Shown here piece after piece: positions 44,190 to 56,340 of a DNA stretch of 64,000 nucleotides. The translations under genes and the position numbers were made by a program. Below the pieces are notes generated by a model, which was not told the origin of the DNA, searched no databases, and worked only from the letters and a program-made list of their open reading frames with translations. Position 1 is the first letter of the stretch. The number at the start of each line of letters is the position of its first letter. Origin of the DNA: Anastrepha obliqua (taxonomy: Eukaryota; Arthropoda; Insecta; Diptera; Tephritidae); the NCBI RefSeq assembly GCF_027943255.1, contig NC_072895.1, forward strand, positions 34,632,001 through 34,696,000, in the 5' to 3' direction.

Positions 44190-45230
44190 ACTAAAAAAGT
44201 TGCTATCTGAGCAGTATCCACTGTGGGACCTAAAGACGACCTGATACCCATAGCTTCATTTGGAAGGAAAATTGAAGTCGGAGCAAACCAGAATGCATTC
44301 AGGTTTGATGGATATTTTCTTTACCGATGGTTCCAAGAATGAAAAAGGGCCTGGAACCGGATGGTACTCACTATGCTATGAGGGAAATGGCAACTGTTTT
44401 CCAAACGGAAATTTTTGCCATGCTGAAAGTAACCGAATGGATAATCGAAAGGAGATGGAGCGGGAAACAGATTGGAGTTTTCAGTGACATTCAGGCTGCA
44501 CTGAAAGCCCTGGAGAACGCTAAGCAAACCTCAAAGTTGGTTCAAGAATGTAAGAAGAAGCATAATTCTGTCTCAAGGCAAAACCGACTTGTACTTATAT
44601 TGGTTCCAGGACGCTCCGGTGTTCAAGGTGAACGAACTTGCCGATGAATTGGCCAAATGTGGATCAGCGTTTCTCCCACAAAGGCCAGAGCCAATAATGG
44701 GAATCAGTTCCTCAGAAATCAAGAAGTGGATCAGGGATTATGTATGCAATTTACATAAAGAGCGATGGTCCGGTCTGGAACGCTTCAGAACAGCAAAGTG
44801 TTTTGTGAAAAGTCCGAACAGAAAACTGTCAAACTTTCTACTAAAACTTTGAAGGAAAGACGTTCGGCTGATGGGGTCAACATACGACCACCATTGGAAT
44901 CATTGAGGACGCGATGTTACTGTCTTGCTTGGAGGAGGCAGATAGCACTGAGCACTTTCTCTGTGAGTGTCCTTCCTTTGCTAGAGTTTTGGGATCCGAT
45001 GTCATGAGAATGAGTAATATTCGTTCTCTAAAACCGGAGAATATTTACCAAAGAATCTGGAAAGTTCTCACAGGACTAACTACATACCTCTGTCTCTGAC
45101 TTTTTATTTCCGTCTACCCTCTTTCCAGAGCTCTAAATACAATGGGCTTTTCAGCCTGAGAGTTTTAGGAGCCACCAAATCTCTTGGTGCTCCTTGGCTC
45201 GACCAATTAAAATTTCATTTCAACTAAAAA
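44190..45230 (+). mobile_element. LINE family A copy 2: RNase H, linker and tail
   Basis: The same element as at 26.8–27.8 kb: GLMDIFFTDGSKNEKGPGTG, ATVFQTEIFAMLKVTEWIIE, VFSDIQAALKALENAKQTSK, then VPGRSGVQG…ELADELAKCGSAFLPQRPE, SSEIKKWIRDYVCNLHKERW, and the Cys/His tail EEADSTEHFLCECPSFARV. It keeps the about 250-bp linker missing from copy 1 and shares its 3' non-coding tail up to CTTGGCTCGACC. Frames are broken in at least three places. Confidence 0.7.
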
Positions 45231-45234
45231 AGTA

Positions 45235-46105
45235 AGAATATGAGCGCGGCCCTTTTTTCTTTAAAGAGTATATAACTTCCTTTGTGTAAACTTACATTAC
45301 CTAAGGCTTGTCTGGTGCCAGATGAGATTCAAGAGAAGACAGAAAAACAGAATGTACCGCTATTCTTCGGAACAAAAAGGAGCGCAAGTGTGAAATGCTT
45401 CGTTTCAGAGGTAGGGAGGATTTTGTAATTTTAGGTACTGTTTTTCCTAACACCCTATAATTTTCTTGGTTTAGAGTCTATGAAGGTTATATTTATCTCT
45501 CATGATAGCTTATGGTCTAGACTTTCCAACAAATGCTTCGTTAACTCCCGACATTCCTTCTGTCGGGAGTTATAGGACGTGAAATTAAAAAAAATGGAAG
45601 ACTTTTCTTAAATTGTTAAAATTTTTACGATTTTTTTGCCATGATGCCCTATAACCGTTATTTTCTTGCAAGTTTTGACCTTGCAAAGAATGATTAGGCG
45701 TCACAAAAGAAGAACTGAAAAATACAACCCTGTACAATTTTAGCAGAAAAAAAAGAATCTAATTTTATTTGTTCGAAATTAAAATTAAAGGTTATCGGCA
45801 CACTAAAATGTATACAATGGGAGTTTCGTGAAGTTCAAAAAAAAGTACAAATATGTGCGCAAGGTAATATGTTGAAGGTGGCATACGGGGTCAAACGTAG
45901 ATCTGCGACAAATAGAAATATAATATATTCATTTCTGCTCGAGCTATTGCGGACATGCGGTACATGTCTATATCGACCCTTCTCCTCATTCTAAGCAATT
46001 TAGTATATCTACTTAGTCCTGCCATAAGTTCTGTCAGAAGTTACAATAAGTCCGTTCTAGATATGAAATTATAATACTTTGTTTAATGAAGTTAGTTTTA
46101 TTTAA
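45235..46105. other. no gene recognised
   Basis: AT-rich intergenic DNA with no frame of interest. A short inverted pair (CTCCCGACA…TGTCGGGAG, about 45546–45570) could form a small hairpin; nothing else was seen. Confidence 0.5.
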
Positions 46106-46109
46106 TCAT

Positions 46110-46435
46110 GGAAATATTTTCATTCGAAATAGTCACCATTTGCTTTTACACAAACCTTCACACGATTCGGCCTTTCAGCTATTGCAGCCCGCACGGTTTC
46201 CATGGATATTGACGTCGCAGCTCGAACCATAGATTATTTGAGACTTTTCAAATTTCTGTGAGGCCTTCGACATGTCATGCCCCACAATTTTGACCACAAA
46301 CTGTACTCCAATGTGGACTTCCAGAGCCAATCTTCAGCGGCTATCAACCCGGGAAAATTTATTTTTTAGCCACTGCTGGGTGGTTTTTGCCTTATGGGCT
46401 GGAGCGAAATCTTGCTGGAAGATTTAACGCTCTTC
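46110..46435 (-). mobile_element. Tc1/maT-type transposase C-terminal remnant
   Basis: The minus strand reads FQQDFAPAHKAKTTQQWLKN then KFSRVDS (second Asp block), and after shifts PMETVRAAIAE and NRVKACVKANGD. The same architecture occurs in the element at 32.9–34.0 kb. The 5' half is missing, replaced by an RTE-like fragment. Confidence 0.55.
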
Positions 46436-46439
46436 ATTG

Positions 46440-46780
46440 AAGAAAGTACTGCTCAATTGCTTTACAATCGCAAGATCTGACGTTGCACTGTATGAGCATT
46501 ACGACGACGTAGACATAGCGCAGCTAATAGATATCCAGCAGCTACGTTGGCTGGGTGTTGTTGTCCGAATGAATACAAACGGCTCCGGCTCTGGAAGTAT
46601 TCGATGCGGTACCAGCAGCTGGTAGTAGAGGAAAGAGAAGACCTCCTCGGCGTTGGAAAGAACAGTTGGAGATGGATTTGGATTCACTTGGTGTGTCCAA
46701 CAGGCGCCAGCTGGTACGACAAAGAAACGACAATTAAGAAGAAGGAGAAGAACGCCTTTACAAGACACTGCCCACCAAAC
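46440..46780 (+). mobile_element. RTE-like LINE C-terminal tail
   Basis: The plus strand reads LYEHYDDVDIAQLIDIQQLR then WLGVVVRMN, and in another frame GRGKRRPPRRWKEQLEMDLD with NRRQLVRQRNDN. This is the conserved end of CFDP2-like retroelement proteins, also seen at 62.8–63.1 kb. A short fragment. Confidence 0.6.
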
Positions 46781-46849
46781 CATTACGGAGGCTGGATGGT
46801 GGCCTCGCTGAAGCTTTGAAACAACATATTTTGCGTCTTTAGAAGTTTT

Positions 46850-47890
46850 AGCTTTGATTTTGCCGTTTTGCTTATTAAAAACATCTTCAACAGTGAATCT
46901 TTTCCGTCTACTTCAGGTCCGGCATTAGATGTTCTGGTTGGTCTACCCCCACTAGATGCTTTCATACAAGGAGAGGCCTTCAAGGCCATCTGCAGGATGA
47001 AACACAATGGGAACTGCTGCGGGCCCTGCCCGGCATTGGAAAACAGAGAAGGCATGGACTTCGATCCAACGATTCTCTCCATGCCCCTTGACTCCAATTG
47101 TGGTCAAACTCTGAAAATGAGCCCGGCAAACACTGTTTTCGCATTTTCATGGCTAGCTCCAGGACCGAGTACGGCTCCGGCTCTGGGGTCTACGTGGAAT
47201 CCAGCGGGACAAAACTGCACTTTTCTCTTGGAATGCATGCATATGTGTTCCAAGCGGAGGTGTATGCTGTTCAAGAAGCGATGAACTTTATTGTGGAAAA
47301 CAGAAGGCGAGGCAGATCCATATGTGTCTGCAGCGACAGCCATGCTGTGCTCATGGCCTTAAACATCCTCCTAACGACATGAGGGGTAGTCGAGTCCTAT
47401 AAATCCAGGCTAAATTATGTCGGTAGACATAATAGCCTGATGCTAACATGGGTCCCGGGACACGTGGGTGTCGTAGGTAACGAGACCGGAGCACGTTCTG
47501 CCACTCCCTTCTGCAGCCATCAAAGCCACGGTTAGTAAATGGGTTACTACAACCCGTAAGCGAGCTTGGCAGATGGACTAAACTGATGTTACCTGTCATG
47601 CCGGGCGACAGTCGCAAATCCTTCTGTCATTAAGCAGAAGAGACTGCAGACAGTTGGTTGGACTGATGACCGGCTACTTTCTGTGAGCGAAGCACATGGA
47701 AAAGGTAGGCATCTCAGACAGTGTACTCTGCCACTTTCTGTGCGTCTGCTCCGCCTTCGCTCGAATCAGGCTTGAGGTCTTTGGCCCTGATGTGTTAAGA
47801 AGCGACCACCTTGGCGCCTTGGCAACACAAGATCTACTCAGATTTCTTCGAAGGTCGGATAGATTTAAAGAAAATTAAAAAGTAGTCCGA
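46850..47890 (+). mobile_element. Jockey-superfamily LINE, RNase H and tail
   Basis: About 46915–47000 gives ALDVLVGLPPLDAFIQGEAF (end of reverse transcriptase). Then 47150–47380 gives SSRTEYGSGSGVYV, FQAEVYAVQEAMNFIVENRR, CVCSDSHAVLMALNI; 47400–47520 gives SLMLTWVPGHVGVVGNETGA; 47620–47760 keeps the tail (LVGLMTGY, CHFLCVCSAFARIRL). There are several frameshifts and a stop, so it is an inactive copy. It differs from LINE family A. Confidence 0.65.
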
Positions 47891-47894
47891 ATGC

Positions 47895-48600
47895 AGTACA
47901 ATAGACTTAATTGCGGCTGAGTGCTGTACTTGCTAGTTGTCCTCACAAAAAAAAATGCATTGTGAAACTTGTCACAGAATTTATGGCAAGGCACAGTACA
48001 CATATTGAAGGAAATGATAAATAATGCTTGTAAGACTGTAAAAAATTTTGTATTGATAATCTTTTACAGTCTCGTTATTTAATAGCCATACCCCGCAAGT
48101 TGAAACCGCTCTGCCACGGGTGTTTCTCTAACTTTTTACGTTCCATAGACGGGCGCTTCACAGTAGCAATAAAAATGCAGTAAATACAATTTTTTACTGA
48201 TATTGCAATTTAATTTGCATTGTCAGAATGCTGTAAAATATTCTTACGGTTTCCTGAAAAAAATTGTACTAAAAATATTTTTTTCCCAATTACTCAAAAA
48301 ATTGCAGTAAAAATATTTCTTCTCAAAATAGAAACCTTTAATTTATAAAAAAATTAGAAATCGGATAGAAATTGGCGAAGTTAGGAGTGATTGTTCACAT
48401 CAACCTACTGAGAAACGGTTTTTTGGCCATAAAATGAGATTTTGGGGGTGTATTGGAAATTTCTCCTATACCATTTTTTTTAGTTTTTCTATACCTACAA
48501 GTTGTGCTAGGTCTCCTTAAAAGTATATTTAGTTTTTTTTTGTTACACAGAGTAGCCAAAAAAAACTAAATTATCAGTATTTTATTAGAATTAAAAAATT
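47895..48600. other. no gene recognised
   Basis: AT-rich DNA with many T-runs and no coding signal. Repeated TTTACTG/CAGTAAA words near 48150–48310 are too irregular to call. Confidence 0.45.
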
Positions 48601-48609
48601 TGTACGTCT

Positions 48610-49450
48610 TCTTAATGCCTGCAGGGTCTTCCAGGCGGGAGTATTAGCAATTGCGGAAGTTTGTTGGTTACTAATCGCAGATTTCTCTTTTAAGGGCAAT
48701 ATTACTATTCTTTTGGATAACAAAACTGGTGGAACAAAGGCTATTCCCGCGCCTTACCACCTTGAGTGAAAACCATAACGTCACCTTAATCTGGGTCCCA
48801 GGATATCGGAACATTGAAGGTAACGAAAAAGCGGACGAACTGGCAAGAGGGGGATCTGCCAAAGGTAAATTCTTGCAGAATTGGTATTCACACCACTGAG
48901 TGCAATCAAGAATAAAATTTCTTTAGAATCCCTTCCAATCGCGTATTGTAGATGGAGAGATCAGACAACAGGCAAAGTTAGCACAAGATTATGGCCACGT
49001 ACCACCACAAACAAACGTCAATACTCACTAACATGAAACGACGGGATGCCTGAAGACTCACGGCAATCATAACTGGCTTTTGGTATGTCGCGGAGCAAGT
49101 ATCCAAAATGGGCATCCCTCACAAGACACACTGTCACAGTTGTAAACAACCGGAGAAAAAGTATCCAATTTTCCATTTTCTCTATGGAAAGAATGTCAAC
49201 TCTGAGCAAACCACTATTCGAGAGTCTCGAACAACTGTCCGGCTTAGACGTCAACAACCTAATGAGGTTCTTAAACCGCACAAGCTGGATATAGTCATGC
49301 TGTAAATAACCGTTAAACCAGTTGGTAACAGAGATGTTGCAAAAAAGTGGTGCGAAAGCGCTAGTTGGGTTCTGGTTGAATCAATACTTCAATAAACCAA
49401 CCCAACAACTGCTATTTGTAAATAAATCTATAAATCTACCAATGCAGTGT
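48610..49450 (+). mobile_element. LINE RNase H fragment
   Basis: The plus strand, in changing frames, reads VFQAGVLAIAEVCWLLIADF, ITILLDNKTGGTKAI, then VTLIWVPGYRNIEGNEKADE then LARGGSAKG, an RNase H domain with decayed frames. The part around 49100–49280 is a degraded tail. A CCAACCCAACAA-type end occurs near 49400. Confidence 0.55.
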
Positions 49451-49559
49451 GCCAATCTATGTTACGTACACCCGAGTATTTAGTTTTGAAGATCGTCTTA
49501 AATTCCACCCTTCACTTGATTTGAGTAACTGATTACGTTTCGTTCTACTAAACAGGCCC

Positions 49560-50180
49560 AAAGTTGGTTCAGCAGCATCTCTTGAGGAATTATGTTTGCC
49601 TGTATCTGGAGAGAAGCATGTCGCGCTACTTCAAAACTTTTCCACAACACTCATACTTTGGCAAACAAGATGGAACTCTGAACAGTACGATATATGGACA
49701 TCGAGATGGTAGATGGACCCGATTTAAAAAAGTGGCTAAAAAGAAAGCAAGATCAGGTTAACTATTACCTCACACAGTTTTTGACCGGAAAAGGTGGACC
49801 TACCAAATTATATTTATGGAGATACTGAATACGGTGATGCGGAGCACACTTGCTTCAAATGTGAGAGGTGGCGCACAGAGAGAACAGCTCTGTAACGAGC
49901 TATTGGGGTATGTACACCTGAAGAGAAATAATCGAAGAAATGATGATAGGCAAAGAAAAATGGAATGCCGTCGCAAATTTCGTTGAGGATATTATTCGAG
50001 AAAAGAGTGGTAAAATGGAAACGTATGCTGTAGTGCATTAAAAATATGTTTTTTTCAAAACAGGCGACCCCGAATGCAGGGTGAGTAAGTGAATGTGTTC
50101 CTCTTAAGATGCCGTCTTGGACCTTTACCTCGAAGCAATGTGGAAGCAGGGAAAGGTGCGGGGTTAGGAAAAGTTCCAAG
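49560..50180 (+). mobile_element. R1-type LINE C-terminal fragment
   Basis: The plus strand gives LPHTVFDRKRWTYQIIFMEI, then a heavily shifted Cys/His tail (YGDAEHTCFKCERWRTERTA), then a C-terminal helix LLGYVHLKRNN. The order resembles the fragments at 1–350 and 3.4–3.8 kb. Very decayed. Confidence 0.45.
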
Positions 50181-50504
50181 AGAATAGAAGGGATGTTTTA
50201 GTGGAGTCACCACACACGTTGCAACGACGGTGACTGCATGGCGCGAAGGTATTTTTAATCCAACCTCACCGCCACAAAAACAAAAAACTACGTCGTGTAG
50301 GGCGTCCAGTGACGTTATGTAGAGCAGATTCTACCTTTACATGCACGTTGTGGAAAAAACTTGATTAGTTACACATTTAAATAATCAGTTCCTTGTTTTT
50401 CAAAAAACGACCGAAATCACGCAGCACTACTCCGCGATGGATACTTACGTATTTACCTTAAGGCATACCCTTTTATGTGTGACTATTCAGTATTTATATT
50501 TTGT

Positions 50505-50740
50505 CAAAAAAGTACCGGGAATTGTTCAATAAAACGCAAAAAAATTGTTTAATCATCAAAATTTGATTTGTCGCCTTCAAAATAGGCTCTATTCGAAACA
50601 ATAAAAATATGTCAACGATTAGTCCAGTCAGCAAAGCACCTTTTAAATGCGTTTGAAGAGATCTTCTTCAGCTCCTTCAGCGACCTCCTTAATGACCTCT
50701 ATCGACTCAAAGCGGCGCACAGTGGTTCTAAATCGACGAA
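50505..50740 (-). mobile_element. mariner 3' remnant
   Basis: The minus strand reads SIEVIKEVAEGAEEDLFKRI near 50690–50650, then a degraded EPILKATNQILMIKQFF-like end, with a terminal TACCGGGAATTGTTCA-like sequence at about 50510. This is the usual C-terminal block plus end of a mariner. The rest is lost. Confidence 0.5.
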
Positions 50741-51289
50741 AAGCGGAAACAATTCAATATCTTGCAAACGGATAGTCCGAATGAGCTGAAAATTGGTACA
50801 CTGAAAATTCATAAAATGTCTAAGCTAAAACTAGAAAAAATTTTGGAAATTCTAAATAGTTTTGAAAAACTACGGAATTGAAAATAATATTTTACAAAAA
50901 CTTGTCCTTTTTCTATTATGAATAAGAATAAAAACGGATTTCAAACTCGTAAAAACAAATTATTAACCCTTCTAACTGCTTATTTGTCAGGGTTGAAGTG
51001 ACCCAAAGGTCGTTTAATTGCTAAAAATAAATAAAACTCAATTGTATTATTGTTTTTTATGTTTTAACTTATGTACTAAATCTAGTCGCAGTAGAAAAGT
51101 TTAAAGAAAATCATAATTTCAAAAATTAAGTTTAATTTCAAATGGTTTTAGTAAATATGGCGTTAATTAGCACTACTAATATTTTTTTGTTTTTGTGTTT
51201 TATTTTAAAAAGATTTTTTTATAAAGATAATAAAAAATCATTATGAAAAGTTATTATTATTCCTTAAGAAAAAAACGAATATTATTACT

Positions 51290-52991
51290 TTATTCGTTAT
51301 TGTTAATATCGCGTAACAAGTTTTTTGCCTCATCACTTAAAATAAGAAATTTCTTTTTTGGAGTCGGTCTTAATTTGTTGATAAAAGGGTCAGATGATAG
51401 CAGCATCATGTGCATAACATCTTCATTTGTTGAAACCCTATCACACTTTCTTGTATGCAGATTCCGATAGCGTTTATAATCCTTGTTTCTACATTCTTGA
51501 GCTTCTTCAGAAAGCGCGCCAACAGAAAATGTACAGTTTTCAATTATTTGCTTACCATGCAATAATACTTTATGTACTGATGATGGCATGTTATACCATC
51601 CATAGTTGGCGACTAACATTTTTGCAGTATCATATGCATAATTATCAAATCTATCCACCGGTTCTGTGTAGGTTATTGCTTCTAAAATCACAGCACATCT
51701 ATTAATTATTTCTTCTTTAACACCTGTTATTTCAGAAGCTAACGCAGGATTGGCAAAAAATCTCCTGGATGTGTTGCCATCATTGGTAGTTCCCTTACCT
51801 TGCTTTACCATATCTAATCTAAGTCCAGTTTTCTCCGCAAATTCATTCTGAATTTGTGCTTTTCGCTTTTCTTTTATTGGACGCGTTTCGGCATTCGTTT
51901 TCCAGCACATTATTGGTAAGTTATATGCTATATGTAAAATGTATTCCATAAATTTGATACGCGCGTGTAAAGGAGACATACCAAATTTGATAGCTTCAGG
52001 ATTTATAGGCCGAGCTTTAATTTTTTCTAAGCAATTCATTTGAGATGTGGTTGCGAGACATATGAAGCAAGAAGAAGATGCAGGAGTTTCGGTTACAGCT
52101 TGAGCCGTTTTGCCATTCAACATTGTAAAGAAAAACTCATGCCGAACTTTAAAAACTCGATTTCGTATATCAACAACTGAATCTTGTATTTGTGCGATTT
52201 CCGCATCTACTCTATTTTTTTCAGCTCGAATCTTTTCAGGGGTTTCCTTTGCGAATTGAAATTGGATACATCGACAATATCTCGTAGAAGAAGGACGTTC
52301 GTTTTTCCATACTACGTTGTTGTTTATTCGACAGGACAAATTTAATGGCACTATTGATGTCATAAATAGATTAGAATCACATAACTCTTTATCACCAAGT
52401 TTTTGGCTGTATTCGCATTGTCCAGACGCACCATCACAACCCCATTTAGAATACATTATTAATGATTCATCGTCAATTTCAGCGATTTCATCCTCAGTCA
52501 TCGAATGAAGCAGCCGCTTTGCTGTGTGGTCTATAAGTTCTTGTAAATCAATAGACGCTGAAGTATCCGTAATTGTCATGCTTTCAGGATAACACCTTTT
52601 CTTCGCATCCAAAATCTTACTATAAGGAGGAAGAATGTCGTGGCCCTCTTTTTTTAAACCTTGTCTCAAAACTTGGTATTGGTATTTCGACATTTCCGTT
52701 TGTATAAATATAGCAAGTGCTTTGTCAGCGTCGATATGGTGCATTTTTGGAGCCTTTGTGCGTGATTTAGCAGCACTTTTAATTTGCTCATCGGAATATA
52801 ATGAACGAACTTGACTTATTTTATATCGTTTAGCACGCGTACAGCAATTCTCAAACTTTTTTTGAGGTCTACCGACTCTTTTTGTAATTTTTTTTGAAAC
52901 AGAAGCACACTCTACATCTAAATTGAAGTGAAAAACTCCTTCAAGCCAACTACTATACTTAGCTTCAAATTTGGCTTTTGTCCTGCTACAA
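51290..52991 (-). pseudogene. RAG1/Transib-like gene, main part (residues 63–628), split by an insertion
   Basis: This continues the frame begun at 56960–56776. By eye it aligns with the RAG1 core: GCDGASGQCEYSQKL (Asp 248, like the first catalytic Asp), ERPSSTRYCRCIQFQF, SSCFICLATTSQMN (C-x2-C 370/373, like the RAG1 zinc site), SPLHARIKFMEYILHI, and LSEEAQECRNKDYKRYR (Glu 561, like the catalytic Glu). At the site of the second Asp (LHxDI in RAG1) there is Arg 406. The frame has no stop or shift from 52991 to the TAA at 51292–51290. I recall similar uncharacterised proteins in many arthropods. No own inverted repeats were found at the outer edges, so host gene versus transposon is open. RAG1 kinship is an inference. 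Confidence 0.6.
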
Positions 52992-52994
52992 GTA
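52992..52994. repeat. target site duplication GTA, left copy
   Basis: GTA directly precedes the left inverted repeat, and GTA (56776–56778) directly follows the right one. Keeping one copy restores the interrupted reading frame. Confidence 0.75.
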
Positions 52995-53429
52995 CACTGT
53001 GGAACAAATTCAGGTTAGCAAAAGTTAGGTCCATTCTGAGAGTGGCGGGTGAAAATAGAGGCGAAATTAGAAGACCCGTATCGCGGCGTTTGTTTATGTT
53101 AGTTCGAATTTTTTTTTAATCGGCCTTCGAAGTTTGCAGTCAAATGCCGATTTTCAGTATATTGTTTATATGGTTTTTTGGCTATAACTCGTCGACTAAT
53201 TGATATTTTTTCAATCTGTAAAAGCCAAATTATTGCTAGAGACCTGTGCAATAATTACAATTTTTGAAAAAATTGATTTCGAAAATTTTTATGGTACTTA
53301 TGAGGCAAAATGTTGGAAAAATTATTTTTTTTTCATGTTTTTTGAAAATATTTTCAACAAAACTAAGTCTTTTTTACATTTTGTGTGGTCTATAATATGC
53401 TTCTCAGTTTCTTAAATAAATGTAATTTG
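52995..53429 (+). repeat. left terminal inverted repeat (435 bp)
   Basis: Pairs with 56341–56775. A 71-codon frame inside each arm is an identical shadow and not a gene. Confidence 0.9.
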
Positions 53430-54164
53430 AAAAGAAAATTACGGGATTAAATACTTTGGCAGCTACTTTGACGAAAGTCACAAAATGTTCGAAAAATTAA
53501 CGTTTTCCTTATTATTTCTTAATATCTGGCAAGCAACTCATTTTTTCGCTTTTTTTCTTATCTAAAATATAGTTTTCAATCCATGACATAAATATCATGG
53601 AAAAAAATATAGTATCAGTCGAAAATTTGTGCGATATACACACATTCATTACATAAAACTAATGTAAAAAAACCCAAAATTCCTAGTAAACACATAGTAA
53701 TTAAAAATCCCCAAAACCATTAAATAAATATCGATTTCGGTAGAAGTAATTAAAAAGAGAAGTTTCAAGAATTAGGAACATTCCAAAAACAATTAAAGAA
53801 AAGGAAATGCTAAGTATGGATTAAAAAAGGGATTTTCCGAGAAGAAAGCATGCTCCAAAAATAATTAAGGAAAAGGAAATTCCCAGAATACAATTAAGAA
53901 AGGGAATTTCCAGGAACAATCAATAGCTATTAAAATAATATTTGTAAACATTTGTGTTGCATGCGAACTAATTTTAAAAATAAAGATTCAGTTAAGACTC
54001 GAAACTCAGCCGAAGCTGATGTCTTTTAATTTTCGCTCGGTCGTGATAAAATTTGCTATTCATTCTTTTGGAACCTATTTCATTTATTGAGTGATTTAAG
54101 TTAAGTGTATCAGTTTCATAAAATTAACAAAAAAAAACATTCTATAATATATATTGTATTAAAA
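53430..54164. other. non-coding leader inside the transposon
   Basis: AT-rich DNA between the left inverted repeat and the transposase start. It contains imperfect tandem GGGATTTTC/GGAAATTCC words at about 53800–53930 (AAGGAAATNCNNAGNAT repeats). Presumably promoter and 5' UTR. Confidence 0.5.
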
Positions 54165-55762
54165 ATGTCGGAACCAACATGTAAAATGAACCATTTTTGT
54201 AATATTTGTGGACGTTTCATAGTAAGCGATGAAAAATGCGGCAATGTGACTGATTCTTTTTTGGAAATCTATAGACAATATTTCTCGCAAGAGTTTATCA
54301 ATGACGTAAACTATGCCCCTAAAAAAGTTTGCTTTAATTGCTATTCAATTCTTATGCAATGGAAAAGTGAAAAGAAGAAGGCTATGCCTTTTGGTGTACC
54401 AATGATTTGGTCAGATAATAGCCCACATCAAGAAGAAAATTGCTATGAATGTACCAACTACAATAAAACTTTGAATAGAAGGAAAACAAAGAATAAAACT
54501 TATGTAGCAGTGTCAAGTGTCCAATTACCATTACCGCACTCAGAATTCGTTCCAGTACCAACATACCGAAGTACTGATCTTCAAACAGGTATCAGTACTA
54601 CAACCACCCCTGCCACACCCATGGATTTCTCCTCAGAATTCAACCCTGGTGAAGGTACATCAAATAAAACATCAAAGGACCCAATCCTAATAACACAAAA
54701 CCAATTGGATGGAATTGTTGCAAATTTGTGTTTGACTCAGAAAAAATCAGAACGACTGGCGTCATTTTTGAAAGGAAATAATTTGCTGACGAAAGGTACA
54801 AAAGTAACAGCATATCGAAAACGCCAAAAAGAGTTACAAAAGTTCTTCAATGTCAATGATGCAAAAAATTTCGCTTATTGCAACGATATTGAAAAGTTAA
54901 TGGAGGCGATAGGGTTAACCTATAAAAAAGATGATTGGCGTCTCTTTATCGATAGTTCACTAATCAGCTTAAAAGTTGTGCTTTTGCACAAGACAAATAG
55001 AATGCCTTCTGTTCCGATTGCGTATAGCACTGACACTAGTGAAACTTTCGATAAATTGAAAGACATTCTGGAAGTAGTCGAATATAACGAACACCAATGG
55101 CGCATTTGCTGCGACCTCAAAGTAGTTTCCTTGATTACAGGCTTAACAGCATCTGGCCGTCCAAAATATCCGTGTTTTTTGTGCGATTGGGATTCACGAT
55201 ACGGAGAAGGTATTAAAGGAAGAAACCAGTACAAACAACATAACTGGAGTAGTCGAATTGGGCGAAAATGGCCTAATGACAATAGGCTACACGAAAGTCT
55301 TGTTCCTGAAATGAAAATTTTGTTGCCGTTGCTCCACATTAAACTTGGCATTGCTAAAAATTTTTTGAAATGTATCGCAAAAAGACCAGCAGTATTCAAC
55401 CGCTTGAAAGATATTTTCCCAAGACTAAGTAAGGCCAAAATTCAGGAAGGGGTTGTTAATGGTCCCGACATACGGAAACTAATGAGTCGTCAAGATTTTG
55501 AGCAAGTTCTGACAGACCGAGAATTAAATGGATGGCTCGCATTGAAAGCAGTCATCAAAGGACTTTTGGGTAAAGAACGTGAAGAAAACTACAGGCAATC
55601 TGTTGCAAACATGTTGGCAGCTTTCGCTGAAATTGGGGTTAATATGTCATACAAAATTCATCTCTTGCATCAGCATCTTGAAAAACTCGCTCAACAGTTG
55701 CCAACTGAATCTGATGAGCAAGGCGAACGTCATCACCAAACTGCGCTTCCATTTGAAATAGG
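54165..55762 (+). CDS. transposase-like gene, exon 1
   Basis: The open frame ends just beyond the donor (GG|GTAACT). Without splicing it stops two codons later after PFEIG. With the splice, the conserved continuation GYRGKKSPDAILAEICWWYK is restored. Confidence 0.75.
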
Positions 55763-56116
55763 GTAACTATAGAGTGTGCATATTTTGAATTCCTAGATTT
55801 TTCTAATATCTTGGTCAGAGTGCACAATTTAAACATGTTAACGATTGAAAACTATTTTCGTTTCAGGTACAGAGGAAAGAAATCTCCAGATGCGATACTC
55901 GCTGAAATTTGTTGGTGGTATAAAAACACCTTTGAAGAAGAGGAAGACGAGGAAACAGAGGAAGAAGGGGAAGACACAGATGAAAATCCAGAATATCTGT
56001 TGGACGAAATAATCGATCTCTCTGATGATGATGACGATGACCAAGACATTAGAGAGAGCAGTGATGTTGATCCACAGCCACCTGCTAAACGGCAGCTGGC
56101 CAAATTATTAATTTAA
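54165..56116 (+). CDS. transposase-like protein of the inserted element, two exons, 615 aa
   Basis: ATG 54165 starts MSEPTCKMNHF; an in-frame extension to 54105 is less likely. Exon 1 (54165–55762) joins exon 2 (55867–56116) by GT–AG in phase 2. The N terminus has zinc-type pairs (CNICG, CFNC, CYEC). The core shows WRLFIDSS (Asp 263), WRICCDLKVV (Asp 317), YPCFLCDWDSR (C-x2-C), LHIKLG (His) and SDEQGERHHQ (Glu 518/521), an arrangement expected of a DDE transposase with a zinc insertion. The C-terminal 80 residues contain a long Asp/Glu-rich run and end KRQLAKLLI. I recall many uncharacterised arthropod proteins with the same core. No frame damage is seen. Confidence 0.75.
55867..56116 (+). 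CDS. transposase-like gene, exon 2
   Basis: Starts after TTTCGTTTCAG. Encodes YRGKKSPDAILAEICWWYKN, then an acidic low-complexity tail, and stops with TAA. The 104-bp intron has normal fly length. Confidence 0.75.
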
Positions 56117-56340
56117 TTTATTTTATTTTTCTACTTAAAACTTTTCATTATTAACATTTCAAAATTATATTTTTTTCCATATTTTTATATTTTCTTTTTC
56201 TATGTTTCTTCAAAACCAACACTGAACAAAATTGGTAAATAAAAAATGAGAAATAAATTAATATTAAGCTCAAAAAACGCAAGTTTTGTATTATGACTGT
56301 ATGCCTAAAGCGCAAATTGTCGACTAAGACAATTTTTTTT

